A stretch of DNA of 64,000 bases from contig NZ_JBFBVU010000004.1 in assembly GCF_040689105.1 (NCBI RefSeq), forward strand, positions 62,001 through 126,000. The letters are read 5' to 3'. The translations under genes were made by a program, and so were the position numbers. The notes beneath the pieces were generated by a model that saw only the letters and a list, made by a program, of their open reading frames with translations, was not told the DNA's origin and searched no databases. The stretch comes from Meridianimarinicoccus marinus (lineage in GTDB: Bacteria; Pseudomonadota; Alphaproteobacteria; Rhodobacterales; Rhodobacteraceae). Below, piece by piece: positions 9,710 through 18,766 of this stretch; the first letter of the stretch is position 1, and every line of letters begins with the position of its first letter.

Positions 9710-9785
9710 TGGTGAGCCGTGCAGGATTCGAACCTGCGACCCACTGATTAAAAGTCAGTTGCTCTACCAACTGAGCTAACGGCCC
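9710..9785 (-). tRNA. tRNA-Lys (anticodon UUU)
   Basis: The 76-nt minus-strand sequence folds as a cloverleaf. The acceptor arm is GGGCCGT/ACGGCTC with one G-U pair, followed by A and an encoded CCA. The D arm starts TAGCTCAG, the anticodon stem is ACTGA/TCAGT around CTTTTAA with anticodon TTT, and the T arm contains GGTTCGAATCC. It decodes AAA and AAG lysine codons. The 3' end points toward the giant adhesin gene. Confidence 0.97.
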
Positions 9786-9881
9786 ACTTGAGGCCCCCTC
9801 CTATAAATCCCCACCGGGGGGGTCAAGCAGCTTTTCCGACTTTTTTCGCGGCATCTTTATTTTTTTCCGGGGCGGGTCTAT

Positions 9882-10736
9882 ATGCCCGCGATGATGAACA
9901 GTTCCCCTGAGTTTCCAGCCGGCTTGCCCTTCGTGAAGATGCACGGGCTGGGCAATGATTTCGTGGTCGTCGATACCGCGCAAAGCGGCGTGCCGGTGAC
10001 CCCGGCGCTGGCACGGGCCGTGGGCGACCGCCATCGCGGCGTGGGCTTCGATCAACTGGCCGAGGTTCTGCTCAGCGAGCGGGCCGATCTGAAGCTGCTT
10101 TTCTGGAATTCCGACGGCTCGCGCTCGGGCGCCTGTGGCAATGCCACCCGCTGCGTGGCCGAGCGGGAAATGACCGCACGCGGCACCGACTGCCTTGCCA
10201 TCGAAACCGAGCGCGGGCTGCTGACGGCCCGGCGCGGGGCCGAGGGCATGGTCTCGGTCAACATGGGCCAGCCGCAGCTGGACTGGCGCGATATCCCGCT
10301 GGCGCGCGACGTCGACATCATGGCGCTGCCCCTGCCCGGTCGCCCGGCGGCGGTGGGTATGGGCAATCCCCATTGCATCACCGTTGTGACCGATGCCGAG
10401 GCCGTGGCGCTGGACGTAATCGGCCCGAAGCTAGAACACGACCCGCTGTTTCCCGAACGCACCAACGTCGAATTCATCGAACACCGCAAAGACGGCACCC
10501 TGCGCATGCGGGTCTGGGAACGCGGCGCCGGGGTAACGTTGGCCTGCGGCTCGGGCGCCTGCGCGGTGGCGGTGGCCGCCCATAAACTTGGGCTGACCGG
10601 GCGTGAGGTCCGGATCGAACTGGACGGCGGCTGGCTGACCATCGACTGGCGCGAGGATGGTGTCTGGATGACCGGCCCCACAGCCGAGGTGTTTTCCGGC
10701 ACCCTGTCGCCCGGCCTGCTGGCGGCGCTGTCATGA
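9882..10736 (+). CDS. dapF: Diaminopimelate epimerase
   Basis: This enzyme interconverts LL- and meso-diaminopimelate, the last step before meso-DAP for peptidoglycan and lysine, in the cytosol. The 284-residue product is full length. Both active-site cysteines of the family are present: Cys85 in SGACGNATRC and Cys222 in LACGSGACA. The family start motif KMHGLGNDFVVVD lies at residues 19-31. The start is uncertain. The ATG at 9882 follows a G-rich run (GGGGCGGG), and the ATGs at 9891 and 9894 are alternatives that remove only 3-4 residues. The stop overlaps the mtaB start by 4 nt (ATGA), so the two are co-transcribed. Confidence 0.96.
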   Translation: MPAMMNSSPEFPAGLPFVKMHGLGNDFVVVDTAQSGVPVTPALARAVGDRHRGVGFDQLAEVLLSERADLKLLFWNSDGSRSGACGNATRCVAEREMTARGTDCLAIETERGLLTARRGAEGMVSVNMGQPQLDWRDIPLARDVDIMALPLPGRPAAVGMGNPHCITVVTDAEAVALDVIGPKLEHDPLFPERTNVEFIEHRKDGTLRMRVWERGAGVTLACGSGACAVAVAAHKLGLTGREVRIELDGGWLTIDWREDGVWMTGPTAEVFSGTLSPGLLAALS

Positions 10737-11995
10737 CCGCCAAACCGCCGGTGTTCTCGACCCACGGGTGCCGCCTGAACGCCTATGAAACCGAAGCCAT
10801 GAAGGATCTGGTGGCACAGGCCGGGCTGGACGATGCGATCATCGTCAACACCTGCGCGGTGACCTCGGAAGCGGTGCGCAAGGCCCGGCAGGACATCCGC
10901 CGCCTGCACCGCGACAACCCACAAGCCAGGATCATCGTCACCGGTTGCGCCGCGCAGACCGATCCCGACAGCTTTGCCGAAATGGCCGAGGTTGCGCGCG
11001 TCATCGGCAACACCGAAAAGATGCAGCCCGAGACCTGGGCCGGGCTGGCCGGGGCCGACTGGATCGGCGAGACCGAGAAGGTGCAGGTCAATGACATCAT
11101 GTCGGTGCGCGAAACCGCCGGCCATCTGATCGACGGCTTCGGCACCCGCTCGCGCGCCTACGTGCAAGTGCAGAACGGCTGCGATCATCGCTGCACCTTC
11201 TGCATCATCCCCTTCGGGCGCGGCAACTCGCGCTCGGTGCCCGCGGGCGTGGTGGTCGATCAGATCACACGGCTGGTGGACAAGGGCTATAACGAGGTGG
11301 TGCTGACCGGGGTCGACCTGACCTCCTGGGGGGCCGATTTGCCGGGCGGGCCGCGTCTGGGCGATCTGGTGCGTCGCATCCTGAAGCTGGTGCCTGACCT
11401 GTCGCGCCTGCGCATCAGTTCCATCGACTCGATCGAAGCCGACCCGGCGCTGATGGAAGCCATCGCCACCGAGCCCCGGCTGATGCCCCACCTGCACCTG
11501 TCATTGCAGGCCGGTGACGACATGATCCTGAAGCGGATGAAGCGCCGCCACCTGCGCGACGACGCCATCGCCTTTTGTGAAGAGGCCCGCCGCCTGCGCC
11601 CCGACATCACCTTCGGCGCCGATCTGATTGCCGGATTTCCGACCGAGACCGAGGCGATGTTCGAAAACTCGCTGAAACTGGTCGAGGAGTGCCACCTGAC
11701 CTGGCTGCACGTCTTTCCCTATTCGCCGCGTCCGGGCACCCCGGCGGCGAAAATGCCCCCCGTGAACGGCGTTGCCATCAAGGACCGCGCCGCGCGGTTG
11801 CGGGCGGCGGGCACCAGCGCGGTGACCCGGCATCTGGAGGCGCAACTGGGCCGTGACCATCCGGTGCTAATGGAGGCGCCCGATCTGGGCCGCACCCCGC
11901 AATTCGCCGAGGTGCGCTTTGCCACGGCCCAGCCCGTGGGCCAGATCGTGACGGCCCGGATTTCCGGCCATGACGGAACCCGCCTCGCCGCCTGA
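10733..11995 (+). CDS. mtaB: tRNA t6A37 methylthiotransferase MtaB (radical SAM)
   Basis: MtaB converts t6A37 to ms2t6A37 in tRNAs reading ANN codons. The 420-residue protein has the methylthiotransferase layout. An N-terminal domain carries three cluster-binding cysteines (Cys13, Cys41, Cys72), the radical SAM motif is CDHRCTFC (Cys150, Cys154, Cys157), and a C-terminal TRAM-like region follows. FSTHGCRLNAYE is typical of the MtaB branch rather than MiaB. It overlaps dapF by 4 nt, and this dapF-mtaB pairing is common in Rhodobacterales as I recall. MiaB is the main alternative and is less likely from the N-terminal motif. Confidence 0.93.
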   Translation: MTAKPPVFSTHGCRLNAYETEAMKDLVAQAGLDDAIIVNTCAVTSEAVRKARQDIRRLHRDNPQARIIVTGCAAQTDPDSFAEMAEVARVIGNTEKMQPETWAGLAGADWIGETEKVQVNDIMSVRETAGHLIDGFGTRSRAYVQVQNGCDHRCTFCIIPFGRGNSRSVPAGVVVDQITRLVDKGYNEVVLTGVDLTSWGADLPGGPRLGDLVRRILKLVPDLSRLRISSIDSIEADPALMEAIATEPRLMPHLHLSLQAGDDMILKRMKRRHLRDDAIAFCEEARRLRPDITFGADLIAGFPTETEAMFENSLKLVEECHLTWLHVFPYSPRPGTPAAKMPPVNGVAIKDRAARLRAAGTSAVTRHLEAQLGRDHPVLMEAPDLGRTPQFAEVRFATAQPVGQIVTARISGHDGTRLAA

Positions 11996-12057
11996 CTTGA
12001 GGAACCGCTCAAACAGTCCTAGGGTTCGCGCGACCGCAACCAGAAGGATCGCGTCCC

Positions 12058-12669
12058 ATGCGTCTGCACGGCTCCCTCACCTCCCCCTATGCTCGCAAAT
12101 GTCTCGTGCTGCTGCGTGAGACCGGCCAGATCGACAGCGTCGAGTTTGTTTTGACCGGCGGCACCCCGCTGGACAGTTCGGCCATGCCGCTGGCCCAGAA
12201 CCCGCTGGGCAAGATCCCGGTGCTGGAACGCCCCGAAGGTCCGGCGCTGTATGACAGCCGCGTCATCACCCAGTACCTCGATCATCGGGCCGGGGCCGGG
12301 CTGTACCCCGAGGCACCACACCGCTGGGACGTGCTGACACTGGAAGCCACCGCCGATGGCATCCTCGATGCCGCCATCACCATGGTCTACGAGGATCGCA
12401 TCCGCCCCGAGGGCACCTCGGTCGATGCCCTCAAGGATGCCTGGTGGGCCAAGATCGCACGCTCGATCGACGCGCTGGAAGCGCGCTGGATCGGTCATCT
12501 GGCTGGGCCGATGACCATGGGGCAGATCGCCGTGGGCAGTGCGCTTGGCTATCTGGACTTCCGCCACGACGCCCGCAACTGGCGCGCCGAGGCCCCGGCC
12601 CTGTCCGACTGGTACGCCGGTTTCGCCGAACGCCCGTCCATGCTGGCCACGGTACCGCCGGCGGGGTGA
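12058..12669 (+). CDS. Glutathione S-transferase family protein
   Basis: A 203-residue cytosolic GST. The thioredoxin-like N-terminal domain shows SPYARKC (residues 9-15, with Ser9 as the likely thiol-stabilising residue), the cis-proline in KIPVL (Pro54) and the glutathione gamma-Glu contact YDSRVI (Asp66-Ser67). The C-terminal helical domain follows from about residue 85. The substrate is unknown. It is 62 nt downstream of mtaB and has its own ribosome-binding site (GAAGGA), so it may be read with that operon or alone. It is convergent with the outer-membrane gene beyond. Confidence 0.9.
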   Translation: MRLHGSLTSPYARKCLVLLRETGQIDSVEFVLTGGTPLDSSAMPLAQNPLGKIPVLERPEGPALYDSRVITQYLDHRAGAGLYPEAPHRWDVLTLEATADGILDAAITMVYEDRIRPEGTSVDALKDAWWAKIARSIDALEARWIGHLAGPMTMGQIAVGSALGYLDFRHDARNWRAEAPALSDWYAGFAERPSMLATVPPAG

Positions 12670-12676
12670 CACGAAA

Positions 12677-12704
12677 AAGCCCCCGGCGCTGCAACCGGGG
12701 GCTT
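12677..12704 (-). terminator. Terminator of the outer-membrane barrel gene
   Basis: The stem AAGCCCCCGG/CCGGGGGCTT (10 bp, loop CGCTGCAA) is followed on the minus strand by five Ts. It lies 23 nt beyond the minus-strand stop codon. On the plus strand there is no T run, but the stem could still slow transcription from the GST gene. Confidence 0.8.
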
Positions 12705-12727
12705 GAAGCCTGCAAGGTGAAGATGGC

Positions 12728-13396
12728 TCAGAAGCGGAAGCCGACACCCAGGTTCAGCGCGTTGGTGACGATGTTGGTCTCCAGATTGCCGCCGCCCTTC
12801 AGATCCGCCTTGTTCATCGAATAGGTGCCCTTGTATTCGCCGAAGACCGACCAGCTCTCGGTGAAAGGATAGGACACGCCGGCCACCCATTGCACCGCCG
12901 GGCCGGTTACCTGGTAGCCGAAGGTCTTGCCGCCCGAGGACGTCACATCCACATGCGGGATCGCCACACCGGCGCCGCCGCCCACATAAGGCGTCCACTT
13001 GCGCTCAAGGCTGGGGAAACGCCGGAACACATTGGCGGTCAGGATGTTCAGCCCGTCGGTGAACTCCAGCCGGTCGAAGCCGCTTTCATCCAGGGTCTCG
13101 TCATCGGCATAAACCTTGGCGTGGTTGAAATCGACACCGAAGCCCAGAACCTCGTCGCGCCACCAGATGCCGCGCACGCCCCAATAGGGCGGTGCCTCGA
13201 AGGACTTGCCCTCCCACCCGGCGGTGAAGTTGAAATCGCCGACGCCGTTCGGGTCCGACCCCTTGACGGTGCTGTGCGGGGAGGTCTGAAATCCGCCGTA
13301 GGCCTGCAATTCGAACTCGGCCGCTGCGGGCAACGCGGCGACCGACAGGGCGGCGCCCAGGATCGGGGCGGCGAGAAGCGTTGAAATCTTGCGCAT
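12728..13396 (-). CDS. Outer-membrane beta-barrel protein (lipid A oxidase/OmpW-like)
   Basis: I place the start at the ATG at 13396, giving 222 residues, because MRKISTLLAAPILG begins a clean signal peptide cleaved after ALPAAA (about residue 26). An upstream in-frame ATG would add 16 non-signal residues. The mature part is a series of amphipathic beta strands (LQAYGGFQTS, YVGGGAGVAIP, SVFGEYKGTYS) ending in LGVGFRF, with the terminal phenylalanine that directs barrels to the BAM machinery. The size fits an 8-strand barrel. Proteins of this look in related genomes are often called lipid A oxidase or OmpW-like. I cannot confirm an enzymatic role from motifs. It is divergent from petABC. Confidence 0.75.
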   Translation of the reverse strand: MRKISTLLAAPILGAALSVAALPAAAEFELQAYGGFQTSPHSTVKGSDPNGVGDFNFTAGWEGKSFEAPPYWGVRGIWWRDEVLGFGVDFNHAKVYADDETLDESGFDRLEFTDGLNILTANVFRRFPSLERKWTPYVGGGAGVAIPHVDVTSSGGKTFGYQVTGPAVQWVAGVSYPFTESWSVFGEYKGTYSMNKADLKGGGNLETNIVTNALNLGVGFRF

Positions 13397-13683
13397 GTCA
13401 GGTTCTCCGGCCCCCGATGTGTCGCGTGCGATGATCCGGGGCATGGGCGAGGCGTGAAACTGACCTCGGATCTGGCAGTCAACCGAAGCCGGTGCAATCC
13501 CTTTTCACATAATGTCGCCGTTTGAGACCGCAAACAGGGCAATAATGCGGCATTTCGCCCGTCATGCGCTAGATTGTCCGCTGGACCCGTACCGGGCAGA
13601 GGTCTACCTACCGGCGGTGAGGCTGCGTAACATGCGGCCAGGGTTTGCGTCGGTCATTCCGACGAAAATGATGGAGAATTTCC

Positions 13684-14247
13684 GTGTCCCACGCAGAAGA
13701 TCACGAAGGCACCCGCCGGGATTTCCTTTACTACGCGACCGCCGGGGCCGGTGCGGTTGCAACCGGCGCCGCTGTCTGGCCGCTGGTCAACCAGATGAAC
13801 CCCAGCGCCGATGTTCAGGCGCTGTCGTCGATCCGCGTCGACATCAGCGGCGTTGAAAGCGGCACCCAGATCACGGTTCAGTGGCTGGGCAAGCCGGTGT
13901 TCCTGCGCCGCCGGACCGAAGAAGAGATTGCCGAGGCCCAGGGCGTCGAGATGAGCGAGCTCATCGACCCTCTCGCCCGCAACTTCAACCTCGACGCCTC
14001 GACCGATGCCGAAGATGCCAACCGCGCGCTGGACGAAAGCGGCGAATGGCTGGTGATGATGGGCGTCTGCACCCACCTGGGCTGCGTCCCGCTGGGCGAT
14101 GGCGCCGGTGACTACGGCGGATGGTTCTGCCCCTGCCACGGGTCGCACTACGACACCTCGGGCCGGATCCGTCGCGGACCCGCTCCCGAGAACCTTCATG
14201 TTCCCGTCGCCGCCTTCGCCGACGAAACAACTATCAAACTCGGCTAA
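13684..14247 (+). CDS. petA: Ubiquinol-cytochrome c reductase Rieske iron-sulfur subunit
   Basis: This is the iron-sulfur subunit of the cytochrome bc1 complex, passing electrons from ubiquinol to cytochrome c1 on the periplasmic side. The GTG at 13684 is preceded by GGAG (13673-13676). The N-terminus has a twin-arginine motif (TRRDFL, from residue 10) and one membrane anchor (about residues 16-36), as is known for Tat-inserted Rieske proteins. Cluster ligands are Cys129 and His131 in CTHLGC and Cys149 and His152 in CPCHGSH, with Cys134-Cys151 as the disulfide. It is the first gene of petABC, 12 nt before petB. Confidence 0.98.
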   Translation: MSHAEDHEGTRRDFLYYATAGAGAVATGAAVWPLVNQMNPSADVQALSSIRVDISGVESGTQITVQWLGKPVFLRRRTEEEIAEAQGVEMSELIDPLARNFNLDASTDAEDANRALDESGEWLVMMGVCTHLGCVPLGDGAGDYGGWFCPCHGSHYDTSGRIRRGPAPENLHVPVAAFADETTIKLG

Positions 14248-14259
14248 GGGAGAGCCCGT

Positions 14260-15603
14260 ATGTCCGGAATACCTCACGACCATTACGAGCCGTCGACCAA
14301 AGCTGAGAAGTGGGTGGAAAGCCGCCTGCCGATCATCGGCCTGCTCTACACCACCCTGATGATCCCCACTCCGAAGAACCTCAACTGGATGTGGATCTGG
14401 GGCATCGTCCTGGCCTTCTGCCTGGTGCTGCAAATCGCCACCGGCATCGTGCTGGTGATGCACTATGTACCGTCGGAAAGCGCGGCCTTCGCCAGCGTCG
14501 AGCACATCATGCGCAACGTGAACGGTGGCCACATGCTGCGCTACCTGCACGCCAACGGCGCCTCGCTGTTCTTCGTTGCCGTCTACCTGCACATCTTCCG
14601 CGGCCTGTTCTACGGGTCGTACAAGGCCCCCCGCGAGATCACATGGATCATCGGGATGCTGATCTACCTGTGCATGATGGGCACCGCCTTCATGGGCTAC
14701 GTTCTGCCCTGGGGTCAGATGTCCTTCTGGGGCGCGACCGTGATCACCGGCCTGTTCGGCGCCATCCCCTTCATCGGCGAACCGATCCAGACCTGGCTGC
14801 TGGGCGGACCGGCGGTGGGCGGCTACACGCTGAACCGCTTCTTCTCGCTGCACTACCTGCTGCCCTTCGTGATTGCCGCCCTCGTGGTCGTGCACATCTG
14901 GGCCTTCCACACCACCGGCAACAACAACCCGTCGGGCGTGCCGGTGCGCACCGACAGCAAGGACGCTGTCAAGAAAGACACCCTGCCGTTCTGGCCCTAC
15001 TTCGTGATCAAGGATGTGTTCGCGCTGTCCTTCGTGCTGGTGATCTTCTTCGCCATCGTCGGCTTCATGCCGAACTATCTTGGCCACCCGGACAACTATC
15101 TTGAGGCCAACCCGCTGGTGACGCCCGCGCACATCGTGCCCGAATGGTACTTCCTGCCGTTCTACGCCATCCTGCGCGCCTTCACCGCCGACGTCTGGGT
15201 CGTGCAGATCGCCAACTTCCTGTCCTTCGGCATCATCGACGCCAAGTTCTTCGGGGTTCTGGCCATGTTCGGCGCCATCGCGGTGATGGCCCTGGTGCCC
15301 TGGCTTGATACCTCGTCGGTGCGCTCGGGTCGCTACCGCCCCATGTTCAAGTGGTGGTTCTACCTGCTGTGCTTTGACTTCATGGCCCTGATGTGGCTGG
15401 GCGCCATGCCCGCCGAAGAGCCCTATTCGTCGCTGTCGCTGATCGCCTCGGCCTACTGGTTTGCCTACTTCCTGGTCATCCTGCCGCTGCTGGGCGTGAT
15501 CGAGAAGCCAGAGCCCCAGGTCGCCACCATCGAAGACGACTTCAAGGCCCATTACGGCAAAGCGAAATCGGCGGATGCCGCTGCCACGACCCCGGCCGAG
15601 TAA
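14260..15603 (+). CDS. petB: Cytochrome b of the bc1 complex
   Basis: The 447-residue membrane subunit carries hemes bL and bH and both quinone sites. Two histidine pairs with 14-residue spacing are visible, in YLHANG/YLHIFRG and SLHYLL/VVHIWAF, as required for the two hemes. The Qo-site motif PEWY is present in VPEWYFLPFY. Eight hydrophobic spans fit a full-length alphaproteobacterial cytochrome b, slightly longer than mitochondrial forms. It is a separate gene from cytochrome c1, unlike the fused fbcH of Bradyrhizobium. It lies between petA and petC with short gaps and is translated from an ATG after GGGAGAG. Confidence 0.98.
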   Translation: MSGIPHDHYEPSTKAEKWVESRLPIIGLLYTTLMIPTPKNLNWMWIWGIVLAFCLVLQIATGIVLVMHYVPSESAAFASVEHIMRNVNGGHMLRYLHANGASLFFVAVYLHIFRGLFYGSYKAPREITWIIGMLIYLCMMGTAFMGYVLPWGQMSFWGATVITGLFGAIPFIGEPIQTWLLGGPAVGGYTLNRFFSLHYLLPFVIAALVVVHIWAFHTTGNNNPSGVPVRTDSKDAVKKDTLPFWPYFVIKDVFALSFVLVIFFAIVGFMPNYLGHPDNYLEANPLVTPAHIVPEWYFLPFYAILRAFTADVWVVQIANFLSFGIIDAKFFGVLAMFGAIAVMALVPWLDTSSVRSGRYRPMFKWWFYLLCFDFMALMWLGAMPAEEPYSSLSLIASAYWFAYFLVILPLLGVIEKPEPQVATIEDDFKAHYGKAKSADAAATTPAE

Positions 15604-15619
15604 GAGGACTAGAGACCCC

Positions 15620-16411
15620 ATGTTCAAGAAAACCGTTCTTGCATCGCTCGCTGCCCTGGCCGTTTCGGCCAGCGGTGCCCTGGCAGCCGGTGGCGGTGGC
15701 CATGTCCACGACTACAGCTTCTCGTTCGAAGGGCCGTTCGGCACCTACGACGAGCATCAGCTGCAGCGCGGCCTTCAGGTCTTCACCGAGGTCTGCTCGG
15801 CCTGCCATGGCCTGCGCTACGTCCCCCTGCGGACGCTGGGCGACGAAGGTGGCCCGGCCCTGCCGGAAGACCAGGTCCGGGCCTATGCCGCGCAGTGGGA
15901 GGTCTTCGATCCCGCGCTCGACGACTTTCGCCCGGCGTCCCCGACCGACCACTTCCCCGGCAGCAACCTGGAAAACGCCCCCGACCTGAGCCTGATGGCC
16001 AAGGCCCGTGCCGGGTTCCACGGCCCGCTGGGCAGCGGTCTCAGCCAGCTGGTCAACGGCATCGGTGGTGCCGAATACATCGCCAGCCTGCTGGTCGGCT
16101 ATACCGGCGAGGAAAAGGAACAGGCCGGATCGCTGTTCTATGAAAACGAGGTCTTCGCCGGCGGCTGGATCGCCATGGGCCCGCCGATCGAGGACGGTCT
16201 GGTGGAATACGCCGATGGCTCGCCCAACGACGCCGAATCCATCGCCCAGGACGTGGCCGCCTTCCTGATGTGGGCCGCCGAGCCGAAGATGATGGCGCGC
16301 AAGGACGCCGGCCTGACCGCCGTGCTGTTCCTGACCGTGCTGACGGTGCTGCTGTACCTGACCAACAAGCGCCTCTGGGCGCCGGTCAAGAAGGCCGCCA
16401 AGGAAGATTGA
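15620..16411 (+). CDS. petC: Cytochrome c1 of the bc1 complex
   Basis: The chosen start is the ATG at 15620, preceded by AAGAGGA. It gives 264 residues and a signal peptide (MFKKTVLASLAAL, cleaved after ALA near residue 22). An upstream frame extension adds 15 residues with no signal character. The heme-binding motif CSACH is at residues 59-63 and the likely axial methionine is Met186 in GGWIAMGPP. One C-terminal membrane anchor lies at about 229-246. It passes electrons from the Rieske cluster to soluble cytochrome c. It is the last gene of petABC and a hairpin terminator follows. Confidence 0.97.
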   Translation: MFKKTVLASLAALAVSASGALAAGGGGHVHDYSFSFEGPFGTYDEHQLQRGLQVFTEVCSACHGLRYVPLRTLGDEGGPALPEDQVRAYAAQWEVFDPALDDFRPASPTDHFPGSNLENAPDLSLMAKARAGFHGPLGSGLSQLVNGIGGAEYIASLLVGYTGEEKEQAGSLFYENEVFAGGWIAMGPPIEDGLVEYADGSPNDAESIAQDVAAFLMWAAEPKMMARKDAGLTAVLFLTVLTVLLYLTNKRLWAPVKKAAKED

Positions 16412-16436
16412 TCGGTCTTTCCCACGCTCTTTTGAA

Positions 16437-16463
16437 ACGCGCGTCCCCAAGGGCGCGCGTTTT
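16437..16463 (+). terminator. petABC terminator
   Basis: The stem ACGCGCG (16437-16443) pairs CGCGCGT (16454-16460) and is followed by a short T run. It starts 25 nt after the petC stop. Confidence 0.7.
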
Positions 16464-16564
16464 GCATTGGTGGCCCGGCATTGTGCCCGCGCCCCGAAAA
16501 CTGCAGCTTCCGGCTTGAGCCCCGCCCCCGCCCCGGCTAATCCATCGGGCAAAGGAGCCTGCCC

Positions 16565-17671
16565 ATGTCCCTCAACACCTTCGGTCACCTGTTCCGCGTC
16601 ACCACCTGGGGCGAAAGCCACGGCCCCGCCCTGGGCGCCACCGTGGACGGCTGCCCGCCCGGCGTGCCGATCGAGGCCGAGGCGCTTCAGGTCTGGCTCG
16701 ACAAGCGCAAACCGGGCACCTCGAAATTCACCACCCAGCGGCGCGAGGCCGACGCGGTCGAGATCCTGTCGGGCGTCTTCGAGGGCCAGAGCACCGGCAC
16801 GCCGATCCAGCTGATGATCCGCAACACCGACCAGCGGTCGAAGGACTATGGCGACATCGCCGAGAAGTTTCGCCCCGGCCATGCGGATATCACCTATTGG
16901 CAGAAATACGGCATCCGCGACTACCGCGGCGGCGGACGCTCTTCGGCGCGCGAAACCGCGGCACGGGTGGCCGCCGGGGGTGTGGCGCGGGCGGCCCTGG
17001 CCACGCTGGTGCCGGATCTGAAGGTCACCGGCTACATGGTGCAGATGGGTCCGCACAGGATCGACCGCGCGCGGTTCGACTGGGACCAGATCGCGCAAAA
17101 CCCCTTCTGGGTGCCCGATGCACAGGCGGCGGAGGATTGGGCCGCCTATCTGGACGGGCTGCGCAAGGCCGGTGAAAGCGTCGGCGCGGTGATCGAACTG
17201 ACCGCCAGCGGCCTGCCCGCCGGGCTGGGCGCGCCGGTCTACGGCAAGCTCGACACCGATCTGGCCGCCGCGATGATGTCGATCAACGCCGTCAAGGGCG
17301 TCGAGATCGGCGAGGGCATGGAGGCCGCCGCCCTGACCGGCAGCGCCAATGCCGACGAAATCTTCATGGGGCCGAACGGACCGGAGTATTCCTCGAACCA
17401 CGCCGGCGGCATCCTCGGCGGAATCTCGACCGGGCAGGACGTGGTGCTGCGGTTCTCGGTCAAGCCAACCTCCTCGATCCTGACCACGCGGCGCACCATC
17501 ACCCGCGACGGCGAAGAGACCGAGATCATCACCAAGGGGCGCCACGATCCCTGCGTCGGCATCCGCGCGGTGCCGGTAGGCGAGGCGATGATGGCCTGCG
17601 TGCTGCTGGACCACCTGCTGCTGCACCGCGGCCAGAACGGCGAAGGCCTGCGGGGCCGGATCGGGACATAG
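16565..17671 (+). CDS. aroC: Chorismate synthase
   Basis: AroC converts 5-enolpyruvylshikimate-3-phosphate to chorismate with reduced FMN, the last common step of aromatic biosynthesis. The 368-residue protein has the N-terminal signature TTWGESHGPALG (residues 13-24) and the family motifs RPGHAD, GGGRSSARET and SNHAGGILGG. Length and motifs are complete. The start has an AAAGGAG ribosome-binding site. It is a single-gene unit between the petABC terminator and its own GC-rich hairpin. Confidence 0.98.
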   Translation: MSLNTFGHLFRVTTWGESHGPALGATVDGCPPGVPIEAEALQVWLDKRKPGTSKFTTQRREADAVEILSGVFEGQSTGTPIQLMIRNTDQRSKDYGDIAEKFRPGHADITYWQKYGIRDYRGGGRSSARETAARVAAGGVARAALATLVPDLKVTGYMVQMGPHRIDRARFDWDQIAQNPFWVPDAQAAEDWAAYLDGLRKAGESVGAVIELTASGLPAGLGAPVYGKLDTDLAAAMMSINAVKGVEIGEGMEAAALTGSANADEIFMGPNGPEYSSNHAGGILGGISTGQDVVLRFSVKPTSSILTTRRTITRDGEETEIITKGRHDPCVGIRAVPVGEAMMACVLLDHLLLHRGQNGEGLRGRIGT

Positions 17672-17732
17672 CGGACGGAAGGGGGGCTCCCGCCCGTCCT
17701 TGCTTCGTGCCGAAGCGCGTCCCGTTGGGCCG

Positions 17733-17754
17733 GGCGCCGCTGCGCGGCGCCTTT
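17733..17754 (+). terminator. Hairpin after aroC
   Basis: The stem GGCGCCGC/GCGGCGCC (8 bp, 3-nt loop) is followed by TTT. It lies 62 nt past the aroC stop and leads into TTTCGAGTATTTCAGCC and a short A-rich stretch. Confidence 0.6.
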
Positions 17755-17806
17755 CGAGTATTTCAGCCAAGAAAAAGCGGGGTTGGGCGGTGTCCAGAGG
17801 GCCGGG

Positions 17807-18685
17807 TCAGGCCGGTTGCAGGGGCCGCTGCCGGGAAAGTTGCACCGCCAGGATGCCCAGGGTCACGATCATCACCCCGATGACGTCGGTCAGCCGGATC
17901 GGCTCGCCCAGCACCACCGCAGCGACCAGAACGCCGAAGACCGGGTTGAGGAAGTGGAAGGTGGCAGCACGGGTGGCCCCCACCCGGTTGACCAGCCAGA
18001 ACCAGACGATCGTCGCCAGCAGCCCCGGCACCACCGTGGTATAGGCGAAGGCCGCGCCGAGGCGCCAGGTCACGGTCACAGGCTCGAGCCCGGTGATCAG
18101 CACCGGCACCCAGAGCACCGCCGAGCCCACGAGCATCTGCAGCCCGACGATCATCAGCAGGTTGCCGCCCGAGGTCGCACCGCGCACCATCAGCGTCGCC
18201 GTGGTCAGCGCCAGCATGCCCAGCACGCAAAGCCCGATGCCGAAAGGATCGGCGCCGCCGCTGATCCGGGCGCTCATGATCACCACCACGCCGATCAGCC
18301 CGGCCACCAGCCCGGCGATGGCCTGCCGGCCGAGCCGTTCGCCCATGGCGAGCCAGCCGAAGGCCGCCACCGCCAGCGGCATGGTCGAGGCGATGATGGA
18401 GCCCACCGAGGCCTCGACCGTTTGCATGGCCACGAAGTTGAGCCCGAGGTAGAGCGCGTTCTGGCAGACGCCGAAGATCAGCGTCGCCTGCCATTGGCGC
18501 CGGGTCAGCCGCCATGTCTGGCCAAGCGCCAGCGCGATGGCCACCGCGATGCCGCCCGAGATCAGGAAGCGCAGGGCCAGCGCCGCGATGGGCGGCGCTT
18601 CGGCCACGATGATGCGGGCCGAGGTGAAGGCCGAAGACCACATCAGCCCGAAAGCCAGCCCCGCCAGAATTGCCTTGAGATCCAT
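17807..18685 (-). CDS. DMT-superfamily (EamA) transporter
   Basis: A 292-residue inner-membrane protein with ten hydrophobic spans in two EamA halves, the layout of drug/metabolite exporters. The start ATG at 18685 is chosen over a TTG four codons upstream because GGAG sits 6 nt before it. Features of the family include WSSAFTSARI in the first helix, the inter-half motif AFGWLAMGERL and, in the second half, LGEPIRLTDVIGV. The substrate cannot be told; related proteins export amino acids or metabolites. It is the only gene between aroC (convergent) and HU. Confidence 0.88.
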   Translation of the reverse strand: MDLKAILAGLAFGLMWSSAFTSARIIVAEAPPIAALALRFLISGGIAVAIALALGQTWRLTRRQWQATLIFGVCQNALYLGLNFVAMQTVEASVGSIIASTMPLAVAAFGWLAMGERLGRQAIAGLVAGLIGVVVIMSARISGGADPFGIGLCVLGMLALTTATLMVRGATSGGNLLMIVGLQMLVGSAVLWVPVLITGLEPVTVTWRLGAAFAYTTVVPGLLATIVWFWLVNRVGATRAATFHFLNPVFGVLVAAVVLGEPIRLTDVIGVMIVTLGILAVQLSRQRPLQPA

Positions 18686-18766
18686 GTCGCGCTCCAACGA
18701 AAAAGGGCCGCACCGGGCGACCCTTGATCATGATGTGCCGGCAAGGGCAAGCGCCCTGTGACCGGG

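Noticed and set aside
9549..9779. Plus-strand frame ending RIRTCDPLIKSQLLYQLS
   Set aside because: It is the translation of the antisense of tRNA-Lys, a well-known false protein; it also runs through the terminator.
13654..17770. Long minus-strand frames opposite petABC and aroC
   Set aside because: They are shadows of genuine genes with complete catalytic motifs on the plus strand.
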